NCBI GenBank assembly: GCA_030425485.1
Contig: JAUIAM010000011.1
Span: 35,318 to 99,317 of the forward strand
Direction: 5' to 3'
From: Verrucomicrobiia bacterium
Lineage (GTDB): Bacteria > Verrucomicrobiota > Verrucomicrobiia > Opitutales > Cerasicoccaceae
DNA length: 64,000 nt
The position numbers and the translations under genes are program-made. The notes beneath the pieces are model-generated. The model saw nothing but the letters and a program-made list of their open reading frames with translations, did no database searches and was not told where the DNA came from. Below, piece after piece: positions 51,301 through 58,882 of the stretch. Every line of letters begins with the position of its first letter. Position 1 is the first letter of the stretch.

Positions 51301-53901
51301 CCCAAGTGTCGTCCCCAGGTACAAGGTTGTCCCATCGGCTACCATTGACTGGATACGCATTGGCTGAGAAGCAGCCTCAAGCTCCGCAGGCAGGCTGACT
51401 TCCCATTCGGCCCAGGCGCTCGACTTCGTATCGTAGAAGCCGAGCCCCTCCCCCGTGCTGACGACAAGCCATTTACCGTGGAGGACACTTTCGATTTCGA
51501 CATCCTCACCGCGCGGTACCGCCTGTCCCCAGGATAGCTTGACATCGGGCAGCGAGTAAACCTTGCGCTCGTCTAGCGAAAGGCGTGCGGCAGCCAGCTT
51601 TTCCGATTCAAAGCCAACAATATAGATGTCTCCGCCATCACGAGTCAGCGCCTGAACATCGAGCACAGCCAACCCCTCTTTCTCGGCAACGCCTTCCAGC
51701 TTCTGACTACCAAGGTCGAGCGAAACGAGACCGCCCCCTTGAAGCCCTAAGTACAGTGTGCCGTCACGCTGTACGATTGCATTTACCGGGTAAGGGTGAG
51801 GGAGCAAATCCGTTAAGTTCTTTGCCTCGCGCGTAACGGTATCAAAACACCAGAAGTAATGGTAGTGCCCCTCCTCCTGCTCGCCCGTATCCCCAGGGGC
51901 AACTTTCTGGGCCGTCTCTGCCACAAACAAGGAGTCACCAGAGGCAAGCAAGGAGCGAACGGCATGATCGTTCGCCGGTTTTATCTTCCAGGCCTCGTGG
52001 AGCGGAGTTCTGTAACGAATGTCCCCAGTTGTAATATAGTCCTTGGGCCAGTGGCTTGTCACCTCCGTTACCAGCTCGAGTTCCTCAATATCCGCATAAG
52101 CGGCATCACCCCCAATATACGTCTCCCAAAAGTCTTCATCTGTTTCGTAGTCGAAGGCCTTTCGCGGCGGAGGGCTCCCTTTGCGCGCAGGACGGGCATC
52201 GGGAATGCTTTCAGGCACCGGGCGCTTCTTAATCGCATTCAGGTACCCGTCTGGCAAGCGCTGCAAGTATAGTTCAAGCGCCCGGGAGCTATTACCAAAG
52301 ACATCGTAGAGCATGAAGATGTCATCCAGTCGCGAATGGACATAATAGCCCTGAAGTGACTCCGTCAGCGCGATCGTATAGCGTGGATCGACCAGAGACC
52401 TGTCATACAGCCAGTAACTCCAGGCAATGTGCTTGGCAATAAGCTCCTTGTCCTTATCCGACTTGGCCGCACGGTACAAATCAACCAGCGCATCGGTCAG
52501 TTTGGCCATCAAATCCGCCTGTAAACGATGGGCGATCAGGGGATCGAAGTCCCCGTTCCAGGTTTGCGTCTCAAGCACCTGAAGGGCCTCTACCAGATAC
52601 AGGGTTGCTTGCACATTGACATCGTTCTCCCAGTCTTGAATAGGCATGCGTACCTCTTCATGCTTGGCGGTATTCACGTAATCTGTAGCCCGGTTTAAAT
52701 GAAAGGTGACATTGCGGTCTTTATTCAGAACTGGATAGTATGCCCAGCGGTAGAACAGTAAATCTGACCGTAGCTGTTTGTTCTCGGGTGAAAAAAAGAG
52801 AGCCGTTTCCAACAGCGAAACAGCGTGCTCATATCGAGTTATCTGTCTGGGCTGCGTGCGTTCATCGGGAGTCAAATCACTGAGTTCATTCAAGATACGA
52901 GTCGCTTGCTCACTCAGCAGTTGAGTAAGTTTATCCCGGGACGAGTCGTCTGGCGCAGCCTCAGGGTCGAGCGTTTCAAGCACGCCATCTACATAGGCAA
53001 GGATGCTGGCTGAAGCCTGCTCAAGCTCCCCCGCAGGCACCGTCATGGTCTTGCTTTGCAGTTCTCCGTAGCCTGGCCAAAGCCAGACCGTAATCGTCAT
53101 GGGCACCGCTTCAACAGTCACACCAGGTTGAATGGCAGGTGAATCCACCTCTACCCACAGGTATAGGTCGGCCAGTTCCTTCCAAGCATCCGGTCGAGAT
53201 TTAGCCAGACCGAGTATAGCAAGCTCCTCTTCTCCGGTCGCCGTACTGGCCCCTTCGAAGCGTAGCATCTGCCTTCCATCCGAGTGTGCCACTCCCACCA
53301 CCTGCTGCTCCAGATCAGCCACAAAAACGTCCGTGCGAGGGTCTTCGCCCGTATGCTGCATAAACAGCGGAGCGACCGCCAGCCGCTTATCACCTTCGCT
53401 CATCTCACGAATGGCCGAAGCCAGCGTTGAGCGCATTTTCTCTTGTGTCGCTTCCAACAATGCCGCGGAAAGCCTGGGCTGCTGTGCACGATTGAACGAA
53501 ATTGGCACACTCATTTCCCCCAGAAGAGAACCCTGAGAGACTTCGATAATCCGAAACGTCAGCTCTCCTGCCTCACGATCCAATGAAGGGGCAATGATAA
53601 CATCTGCCCTCAGCAGATTGCCCGCCTCTAGAACAGCACTCGATTGCGCACCGAAAGCGTAAGAGAGCGTCAACTCAGCGAGCAGCTCATCCATCGAAGC
53701 CCGATCCACCCACTCCCATTGAGCATCGGTTAATTCGGATTGCAGGCTACCGGTGAGTATGGAGAGCACTTCACGCGCACGATGGTCCACGATACCGTTA
53801 TCAACGGGCCCGAAAGCGATTCTGGTAACCGCACTGGCTGAAACCTGAGCGATCAGGAATGAAGCAATAAAGAAAAATAGAAAGGAAGGTCGAAAAATCA
53901 T
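48388..53901 (-). CDS. Giant exported multidomain ankyrin protein with CsgG-like head
   Basis: 1837 residues. The signal peptide covers about 1-23. Residues 25-150 look like a CsgG/TolB-N-type domain (WVDRASMDELLAELTLSYA ... LLRADVIIAPSLDREAGELT). Residues 150-620 are mostly helical. Residues about 640-975 read as a beta-propeller (repeated LYLGLQGGGLVSLDL-type and TTLYLGTTLGLLGLS-type blades). Ankyrin block 1 covers about 993-1087 (SGWTPLMIAADQGNLELVQL). An FnIII-like module lies near 1115-1240. Ankyrin block 2 is 1275-1345 with degenerate repeats to 1510. Block 3 is 1595-1837. It is the last gene of a three-gene operon, 18 bp after a CsgG-like gene. The role is unknown; an envelope scaffold or sensor is possible. 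Base composition looks lower in GC than the flanks. Confidence 0.85.
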   Translation of the reverse strand: MIFRPSFLFFFIASFLIAQVSASAVTRIAFGPVDNGIVDHRAREVLSILTGSLQSELTDAQWEWVDRASMDELLAELTLSYAFGAQSSAVLEAGNLLRADVIIAPSLDREAGELTFRIIEVSQGSLLGEMSVPISFNRAQQPRLSAALLEATQEKMRSTLASAIREMSEGDKRLAVAPLFMQHTGEDPRTDVFVADLEQQVVGVAHSDGRQMLRFEGASTATGEEELAILGLAKSRPDAWKELADLYLWVEVDSPAIQPGVTVEAVPMTITVWLWPGYGELQSKTMTVPAGELEQASASILAYVDGVLETLDPEAAPDDSSRDKLTQLLSEQATRILNELSDLTPDERTQPRQITRYEHAVSLLETALFFSPENKQLRSDLLFYRWAYYPVLNKDRNVTFHLNRATDYVNTAKHEEVRMPIQDWENDVNVQATLYLVEALQVLETQTWNGDFDPLIAHRLQADLMAKLTDALVDLYRAAKSDKDKELIAKHIAWSYWLYDRSLVDPRYTIALTESLQGYYVHSRLDDIFMLYDVFGNSSRALELYLQRLPDGYLNAIKKRPVPESIPDARPARKGSPPPRKAFDYETDEDFWETYIGGDAAYADIEELELVTEVTSHWPKDYITTGDIRYRTPLHEAWKIKPANDHAVRSLLASGDSLFVAETAQKVAPGDTGEQEEGHYHYFWCFDTVTREAKNLTDLLPHPYPVNAIVQRDGTLYLGLQGGGLVSLDLGSQKLEGVAEKEGLAVLDVQALTRDGGDIYIVGFESEKLAAARLSLDERKVYSLPDVKLSWGQAVPRGEDVEIESVLHGKWLVVSTGEGLGFYDTKSSAWAEWEVSLPAELEAASQPMRIQSMVADGTTLYLGTTLGLLGLSVDEGSNSAHVERLWEGDITAVHLTGRQLWASAALPTFLVGEAGSIKLEPRPSSMLLRYDLDTAQCTGKAKVYGLHATVMARVGNELWLGSERTPYLLVKVVLPVDVGGDVATSSETPAMMEAYPLHRAVKSGDTEKVRALLSTGNGDIGTATASGWTPLMIAADQGNLELVQLLLEQGASPGPTLPNGYTAMHLAVRAGHMDIVATLLASGMSIDERGPEPPVFIEYRIEHVDFQKLPPASSYTQRPPEPKNVKAVVDEFGRVTISWDATSRQTAYYEIHRSDEERNRNGITPNAYTTQAQVENSIGEIVDLPYAKNEYNLVYEDYGAWEKDVVLPGTTYTYQVFAHNLKPGHWSGKYTSSQPVTITTPEAFKPIPDVPVYLDGMKAKALMGGWTPVAGFPLEHSPLAVAVLNGDLESVKWLVENGADLEASDAFYRTPLLLAAESGRVDIVNYLLEHGADADAYDSKGVTCLMIAYQRRDRELFELMLKHADGLKNGPQILNRALATRRADDIAALLDSGYNLNYLSIYQRAIARSMPEVIDLLFEAVHERTGDDWTRGLGAQLLRAELAREAIEVRNTYLLQRMLEAGFDPNQTMQGFTPRMSDSNEYQTFLMMAVVSRNDEMVALLLESGADPSIESSTGKVALDYAEYESTVALLDDSSARGAASESTARPGMIQWEANPDLMKTMISDGWSGGGFSTNRLRVGPIIGIEHRLLDHTATWADMPIHIAARKGDQAEVARLLAQGEDINSRGAKAHPVIICALSNGHSELAEWLIEEGAEVNICTSFGSSAIAYAANAKDIKLLKLMLRYGADPNLYENGAPTPLMIAVSTGNLDVVKLLVENGADPSLTNWSYTDPAGSALRNAAVDGHYNIAEYLLEQGALVNARPVKVRSLYNAPGVKIERGYTALNAAAAAKGDQIRIVKLLLDHGADPTLMGEDGLSSADLALRKGNMQVYQYLEAL

Positions 53902-53919
53902 GATGGCGAGGCAGGAAGT

Positions 53920-54867
53920 TTACTTGGCCTGCGCGAGCACAGGAATCATCTCAGCGGCAATTTGATATCCGGCATCAGTCAGTGCCTTTTTGGCCGCAAT
54001 GTTTTCTCCTAAGTCCACCGCAACACTATGGACTGCTCCTTGATAGAGGATTCGGCCACTATCAGGTGCATAGGCCTTCACCTCCACACGGGCCATGCAG
54101 GAAACCAAGTCTCCCTTTCTCATGCCGAATTCGCTGAAAGCCTCTCCCAGGATGATGACATCAGGCTTCAGGTTTTCGTCGTCGTAGGCCAAAATCTCGC
54201 CTCCCAGATCGCGCCAAATCGAAGCGACGGCGGTCTCCGCGGCCGGATCGGGTATCGGACGCGAGATATGAAATTCGGGTATCTCAATCGCCATGGAGGG
54301 TAACGATTTACCAGCCATAGCCTGCTTAAGCGCTTGCGTCATGCTCGCCGTCGAGCTGGAGGTCGGCAGCAGATCCATACGCTTTTCGTTTACCGTGGCA
54401 GCTACCTCAGTAGCGAATGCATCCAACTGTGGCAACCCCAGCTCAGAAGTCGTGTAGCTATGCTTGACAACAAATACCCGTCCGGTCTCCGTCCCCATGA
54501 TTTTTACCATCATCATGGTATCGTCACCCATTTCGATTAACTTCCCGCTCACCAGGACTTGTGAACCGGTAAGCATGCCGATTTTCACGGATTGCTCAGC
54601 ATTAACGATTCCTGAAATATTCATCGCCTGCTCGTCTAGAATCGCATCAAGCTGCTGACGCTCCAGAAGCAGCAAGTTGTCCAAGCCAGATAGCTCGGCC
54701 TCGATTGTCGACATGGCGGCCTCGGACAGCGCTTTGTCCTGCACGCCTACTTGCTGAAAGTTTAACACAGCAACCGAAACAGGTACAGGACGATCTCCCT
54801 CGGCAGCGATCACGCCTGAATGAGCGCAAAGTAAACAAAACAGGGTAACGTATTTCAGGTATCTCAT
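53920..54867 (-). CDS. CsgG-like envelope protein
   Basis: 315 residues with a signal peptide (about 1-21, GVIAA). The first domain (about 28-150) follows the CsgG pattern: VSVAVLNFQQ, LLLLERQQLDAILDEQ, KIGMLTGSQVLVSGKL, MMVKIMGTETGRVF. In CsgG this fold forms the curli secretion channel in the outer membrane. No lipobox Cys and no clear transmembrane hairpins are seen here, so it may be a soluble relative. The second half repeats a similar alpha/beta layout (DVIILGEAFSEFGMRKGDLV ... SCMARVEVKAY). It lies 12 bp after the 55554 gene and 18 bp before the giant ankyrin gene, all on the minus strand. Confidence 0.8.
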   Translation of the reverse strand: MRYLKYVTLFCLLCAHSGVIAAEGDRPVPVSVAVLNFQQVGVQDKALSEAAMSTIEAELSGLDNLLLLERQQLDAILDEQAMNISGIVNAEQSVKIGMLTGSQVLVSGKLIEMGDDTMMMVKIMGTETGRVFVVKHSYTTSELGLPQLDAFATEVAATVNEKRMDLLPTSSSTASMTQALKQAMAGKSLPSMAIEIPEFHISRPIPDPAAETAVASIWRDLGGEILAYDDENLKPDVIILGEAFSEFGMRKGDLVSCMARVEVKAYAPDSGRILYQGAVHSVAVDLGENIAAKKALTDAGYQIAAEMIPVLAQAK

Positions 54868-54879
54868 AATAGTTGTAGG

Positions 54880-55554
54880 TTATGGCCCAAGAGCAGACAG
54901 AAGATCGAACTGCGCATTCGCATTCGTCAGAAAAGGAAGCATTTCGGCTTGGAAAAGCACTGTGGGCTCGGCACCCGGCAAACGGCTCACCACTTTGAAG
55001 TGGGCCTTCCCGGTATCATCTTGAGCGCAAATAACGTGCACATTTGCCTGAGGTGACCCCGCGTCGTAAATCAGGTCAATCATCAGCAGTTCACGCATGG
55101 CCGTCTCCAGGGCTTCGGTATCGAAGTCACTCACGATCAACCAGCGCTGACCTTTGCATTGAGCCCTGGCCCTGGCTAGAGCCGTATCAGGAAATGCCTG
55201 AACGTACATTGCTTGAGTAGCTCCGCCCCCCTTGGCATCACTGAAAGCAATGATGGCGAGTAAGCGCATAGCGCGCTCAGTCGGAGTTGGAAGCTGAAAG
55301 TGAATTTGGCCACGATCGACTTCCAAGCCTTTGACCAAGGGTGCCGCTGATCGCCCATTGACCAGGTAAAGATCAACCAAGGCTGCTTGCGGCACGGCGC
55401 CGTCAAGTTCCAGCGTTAGACTGCGATTCTCAACCAAATCCACAAAGGCAGTGTGGATAGCGCTCTCTCCAGACTCCTCCTCGCCAGCCACCAGACAGGA
55501 GGTAAACAAATACCACAACAGAGACACACAGTGCAGTTTATGGATGGCGACCAT
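54880..55554 (-). CDS. Exported hypothetical protein, first gene of the ankyrin operon
   Basis: 224 residues with a short signal sequence ending near Cys20 (WYLFTSC), which could be a weak lipobox. The body is a mix of beta strands and helices; no family is recognised. Stretches such as GQRWLIVSDFDTEALETAM and ANVHVICAQDDTGKAHFKVV suggest an alpha/beta fold. It opens the operon with the CsgG-like and giant ankyrin genes, so it is probably part of the same envelope system. The upstream 267 bp hold a copy of the extragenic repeat. Confidence 0.65.
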   Translation of the reverse strand: MVAIHKLHCVSLLWYLFTSCLVAGEEESGESAIHTAFVDLVENRSLTLELDGAVPQAALVDLYLVNGRSAAPLVKGLEVDRGQIHFQLPTPTERAMRLLAIIAFSDAKGGGATQAMYVQAFPDTALARARAQCKGQRWLIVSDFDTEALETAMRELLMIDLIYDAGSPQANVHVICAQDDTGKAHFKVVSRLPGAEPTVLFQAEMLPFLTNANAQFDLLSALGP

Positions 55555-55660
55555 ACGCGATAATATTTAACCTTGGTACGACTGACTGCAATGAGATTTT
55601 AGTACCGAAAACCAATCACCCCTTGAGCAAGCAGACAAAATGACAAGTCTGTGCCGCGGC

Positions 55661-55806
55661 CTAGGCTACCGTTAGCCAAGTTTCTCGCATAAGTTAATAG
55701 CCGCAAAATGGCACAAAAAACACAAAAGAGCATTAGGCATTGCCAGAGGGTAAGATTGAACCTGAAGCTCTCCGCGTCTTTGCGGTGAAATCGTTTAGAC
55801 AAGAAC
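55661..55806. repeat. Composite extragenic repeat, copy B
   Basis: Starts at CCTAGG (55661), then GTTAGCCAAGTTTCTCGC at 55674, and ends AGACAAGAACTAAG (55803). It aligns with 26496-26633 through TTAATAGCCGCAAAATGGCA-type and GAACCTGAAGCTCTCCGCG sequence. A 67-codon minus-strand frame beginning MSKRFHRKDA is its translation, not a gene. Confidence 0.8.
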
Positions 55807-55821
55807 TAAGCTAACACGACA

Positions 55822-56331
55822 CTAGTTTCCGAGCTGCGTATTGCTTCCCGAGCCAATGCCGTTGAGTATGCGCAGGCCGTAGGATTGTTTATCGGGGGTC
55901 AGAGCGTCATCCTGGGTAGCCGACGCATCGGGTTCGGTTTCTTGCAAGACCACCCACACGCGGTAACGCAGCGGCGGCTGGAGAATGCGGGAGCTGGTCA
56001 GGTAGACCCCATTCGAGCTGGGTTTGAGCGTGGCCACATCGCGCGGGACTTTGACCGAGCTGCGCAGGTCGTTGTAGTAGCGAGCCAAGGCGACGGGAAA
56101 GGTCGGCTCCATAATCAATCCGCCTTCGTCCACAAAGTACAGGCGCAGGTTATTGCCATGAAAGCGCAGGTTCAGCTGGCCCTTGCCACTTTGCAGATCC
56201 CAGTAGACGCCGCCTTCGGGCAGCTCATCGCCCTCCTTCAGCTTATCAATATCGTTTTGCTGATCCGTCTGCGACTGCGCACAGAGGACTCCGCTGAGGC
56301 AAAAAAGAAACCAAAAAAGGGCATGCTTCAT
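55822..56331 (-). CDS. Small secreted hypothetical protein
   Basis: 169 residues with a signal peptide (about 1-18, GVLCA). The mature part starts acidic (TDQQNDIDKLKEGDELPEGG) and continues as beta strands (VYWDLQSGKGQLNLRFHG, LRLYFVDEGGLIME) and a C-terminal loop-rich part. There is no family recognition and no sorting tail. It is monocistronic between copy B of the repeat and the beta-strand-repeat PEP-CTERM gene on the other strand. Confidence 0.7.
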   Translation of the reverse strand: MKHALFWFLFCLSGVLCAQSQTDQQNDIDKLKEGDELPEGGVYWDLQSGKGQLNLRFHGNNLRLYFVDEGGLIMEPTFPVALARYYNDLRSSVKVPRDVATLKPSSNGVYLTSSRILQPPLRYRVWVVLQETEPDASATQDDALTPDKQSYGLRILNGIGSGSNTQLGN

Positions 56332-56508
56332 ACCTCTTCCCTAAGGCATTAAACCGGAGGGAACAAGGCCGGATACACCCTAGGCCAAGCTTAGCAGATT
56401 CTTGACAGAATGAGGCAAAATACATCCGCCTTAATGCAGACTGCTTACAGGAAAATTACATAAGATATTTATTGTAAAGTACCTGGAATATGTTCCGATA
56501 TGTTATAG

Positions 56509-58881
56509 ATGCAGTTGCTACCCCCCTCTGCAGGTACCCTTTGGCCTTCGAGAGCCGCGTTCCGAATCGCGCTGATTTTCGGCATGGCATCGCTTGAGCT
56601 AAATGCTGCTACATACGAATGGGATGACGGTGGTTGGAATAGCAACTGGAGCACTTCGTGGAACTGGGTCGGCAACAGTACTCCCCCCTCCAGCAGTAAC
56701 ACGCGGCTGGATTTCGATACGGGTACCACGGCCAATAACAACCTCGGTACCTTTACCCTGAACGAAATCAACTTTGGCAGCAGCCTGGGCAGCAGCACCT
56801 TTACCCTGAGCGGCGACCGCATCAACTTCGCCGGAACGCACGACATCGACATCAACCACTCCGGTCAGGCCACCATCACGAACAACATCACGATCTCAAA
56901 CAACTTCCAGATTCGTGGTAACAACGGCGGTACGCTCCTGCTCTCAGGCGATATCAACGGCTCGGGCTACATCACCAAGTTTGACAACAGCACCCTCATC
57001 CTCAGCGGTAACAACTCCTTTAACAACCGCACACGTATTCGCGGTGGCGTGGTCGAGTCGACCTCCGCCAACGCCCTCGGCGGAGCAGAAGTGCGCTTTG
57101 AAGACGACTCGGGCGGCTCCGGAGCGCAGACTCCCACGCTCAAGATTTCCAACGCCAACCAGACCTTTACCAATACCCTGCGGGCGGAGTCTGGCGACAT
57201 CGGCTACATCGACGTGGACGACGGCATCACCTTTACCGTCAACGGCTCCGGAAATGCTTTCCAGTGGGACAACTCCTCCAGCGGCTTTGTCAAACAGGGC
57301 AATGGTACCCTCATTATCGATAAAGCCTCCTCCGGGGATGGCACGCTGAACATCAACGACGGCACGCTGCGCATCTCCAATACGGGTGCCCTGGGCAGTT
57401 CCACCAATGGCACCACGGTCAACAGCGGCGGCACGCTGGAAATCTCCGGCGGCCAAACCTTTAGCGGTGAGACCCTGACCGTCGCCGGGACGGGTCACAA
57501 CGGCAACGGCGCCTTTGCCAACTACGCTGGCAATAACATGTGGAACGCCGACATCAACCTCAGCGACGACGCCACCCTGGCCAACAACGCATCCGGCACC
57601 CTCCTGACCTTTGGTGACACCGGAGCAGGCACCAACATCAATAACAACGGCCACACGGTCACCCTCGATGGCGATGGCGATATGCTCTTTAACTCTCAAT
57701 TCACCGGCTCCGGCGGCCTTATCAAGGAAGGCGAAGGCACCGCACGCCTCTTCTACGGGCAGAACGACAACGGCGATCTCTCCATCTATACGGGCGAAAC
57801 CATCGTCAATGCCGGTACCCTCGTCGCTGACCTCGGAGACGGCACCCAGACCCCGCTCACGGGCGACATCACCATCGGCGATGGCGTCGGCACGGACACC
57901 CTGCGAACCCAGTGGTTAAATAATATCGGCGACAGCACCGACGTCCGCGTGAACAGCTCCGGTGTGCTGGAGATTAACTCCGCTACCTATAACCAGACAT
58001 TGGCCGAAACGATCGGCGGGCTCACCCTCGAAGGCGGAGCCACCGTGCAGACGATCGACGGCTCCAGCCGCCAGGCCAGCCTCGTGCTCAATGGCGACGT
58101 GACCCGGGTCGCTGCTGGCAACAACACAGCCAACATCACCGGACGTCTCAACCTCGGCGGTACGACGCGCGCCTTCGACGTGGCCGACAGCACCGCGGCA
58201 AACGACCTCAATATCTCCGCCCAGGTTTCTAACGGCAGCATGGTCAAAAATGGCGCGGGTACGATGACCCTCTCCGGCTCCAGTTCCAACACCTTCTCCG
58301 GCCTCACCGTGAACAGCGGCGCGGTTGTGCTGGACAAGTCCTCCGGCGCACAGGCCGTCAGCGGGGACATTAATATCTTCGGCGGCAGCGTCATACTCGA
58401 AGCCTCCAACCAGATTTCCAACAGCAGCGACATGAGCCTGGGTAACGGCTCCTTCCAAACCCAGGGCAACTCCGAGTCGCTGGGTTCGCTCACCCTGACC
58501 GCAAACTCCACCATCGACCTGGGCAACGGCGGCACACTCGACTTCGACACCAGCAGCGGCGGAAGCTGGAGCGGCACCCTCCTGATTACCAATTGGGACG
58601 GCGACACCAACGGCTCCGGCACCACGCAGATCCTCTTTGGCAATAACAGCGGAGGGCTCAACGGAGGACAGGTTGACTCCATCCGCTTCTTCAACCCCGG
58701 CGGGCTCACGGGCGGTCTCTGGTCGGCCAAGATTCTTTCCAGCGGTGAGATCGTCCCGGACCAGCTCCTGACACCCGTCCCCGAGCCCGGCACCTATGCC
58801 GCAGGCTCACTGCTGGTCCTTGCCTCGCTGAGCTTTATGCAAAGACAGCGAAAGCAACGCGCTTCCACCAAGGCAGAGTAA
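56509..58881 (+). CDS. Autotransporter-type beta-strand-repeat PEP-CTERM protein
   Basis: 790 residues. The signal peptide ends about LNA (33). A beta-helix-like body is rich in Asn, Gly, Ser and Thr, with the autotransporter-associated strand repeat (GSGGLIKEGEGTARLFYG, NDNGDLSIYTGETIVNAGT and GDITIGDGVGTDTLR are clear). The C-terminus is VPEPGTYAAGSLLVLASLSF then QRQRK, a standard PEP-CTERM tail; there is no autotransporter barrel. In Opitutae such proteins are thought to be surface-displayed or exopolymer-associated. The gene is monocistronic and ends tail-to-tail with rarA, one base between stop codons. Confidence 0.9.
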   Translation: MQLLPPSAGTLWPSRAAFRIALIFGMASLELNAATYEWDDGGWNSNWSTSWNWVGNSTPPSSSNTRLDFDTGTTANNNLGTFTLNEINFGSSLGSSTFTLSGDRINFAGTHDIDINHSGQATITNNITISNNFQIRGNNGGTLLLSGDINGSGYITKFDNSTLILSGNNSFNNRTRIRGGVVESTSANALGGAEVRFEDDSGGSGAQTPTLKISNANQTFTNTLRAESGDIGYIDVDDGITFTVNGSGNAFQWDNSSSGFVKQGNGTLIIDKASSGDGTLNINDGTLRISNTGALGSSTNGTTVNSGGTLEISGGQTFSGETLTVAGTGHNGNGAFANYAGNNMWNADINLSDDATLANNASGTLLTFGDTGAGTNINNNGHTVTLDGDGDMLFNSQFTGSGGLIKEGEGTARLFYGQNDNGDLSIYTGETIVNAGTLVADLGDGTQTPLTGDITIGDGVGTDTLRTQWLNNIGDSTDVRVNSSGVLEINSATYNQTLAETIGGLTLEGGATVQTIDGSSRQASLVLNGDVTRVAAGNNTANITGRLNLGGTTRAFDVADSTAANDLNISAQVSNGSMVKNGAGTMTLSGSSSNTFSGLTVNSGAVVLDKSSGAQAVSGDINIFGGSVILEASNQISNSSDMSLGNGSFQTQGNSESLGSLTLTANSTIDLGNGGTLDFDTSSGGSWSGTLLITNWDGDTNGSGTTQILFGNNSGGLNGGQVDSIRFFNPGGLTGGLWSAKILSSGEIVPDQLLTPVPEPGTYAAGSLLVLASLSFMQRQRKQRASTKAE

Positions 58882-58882
58882 C

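Noticed and set aside
55599..55802. 67-codon minus-strand frame beginning MSKRFHRKDA
   Set aside because: Repeat-derived, as above.
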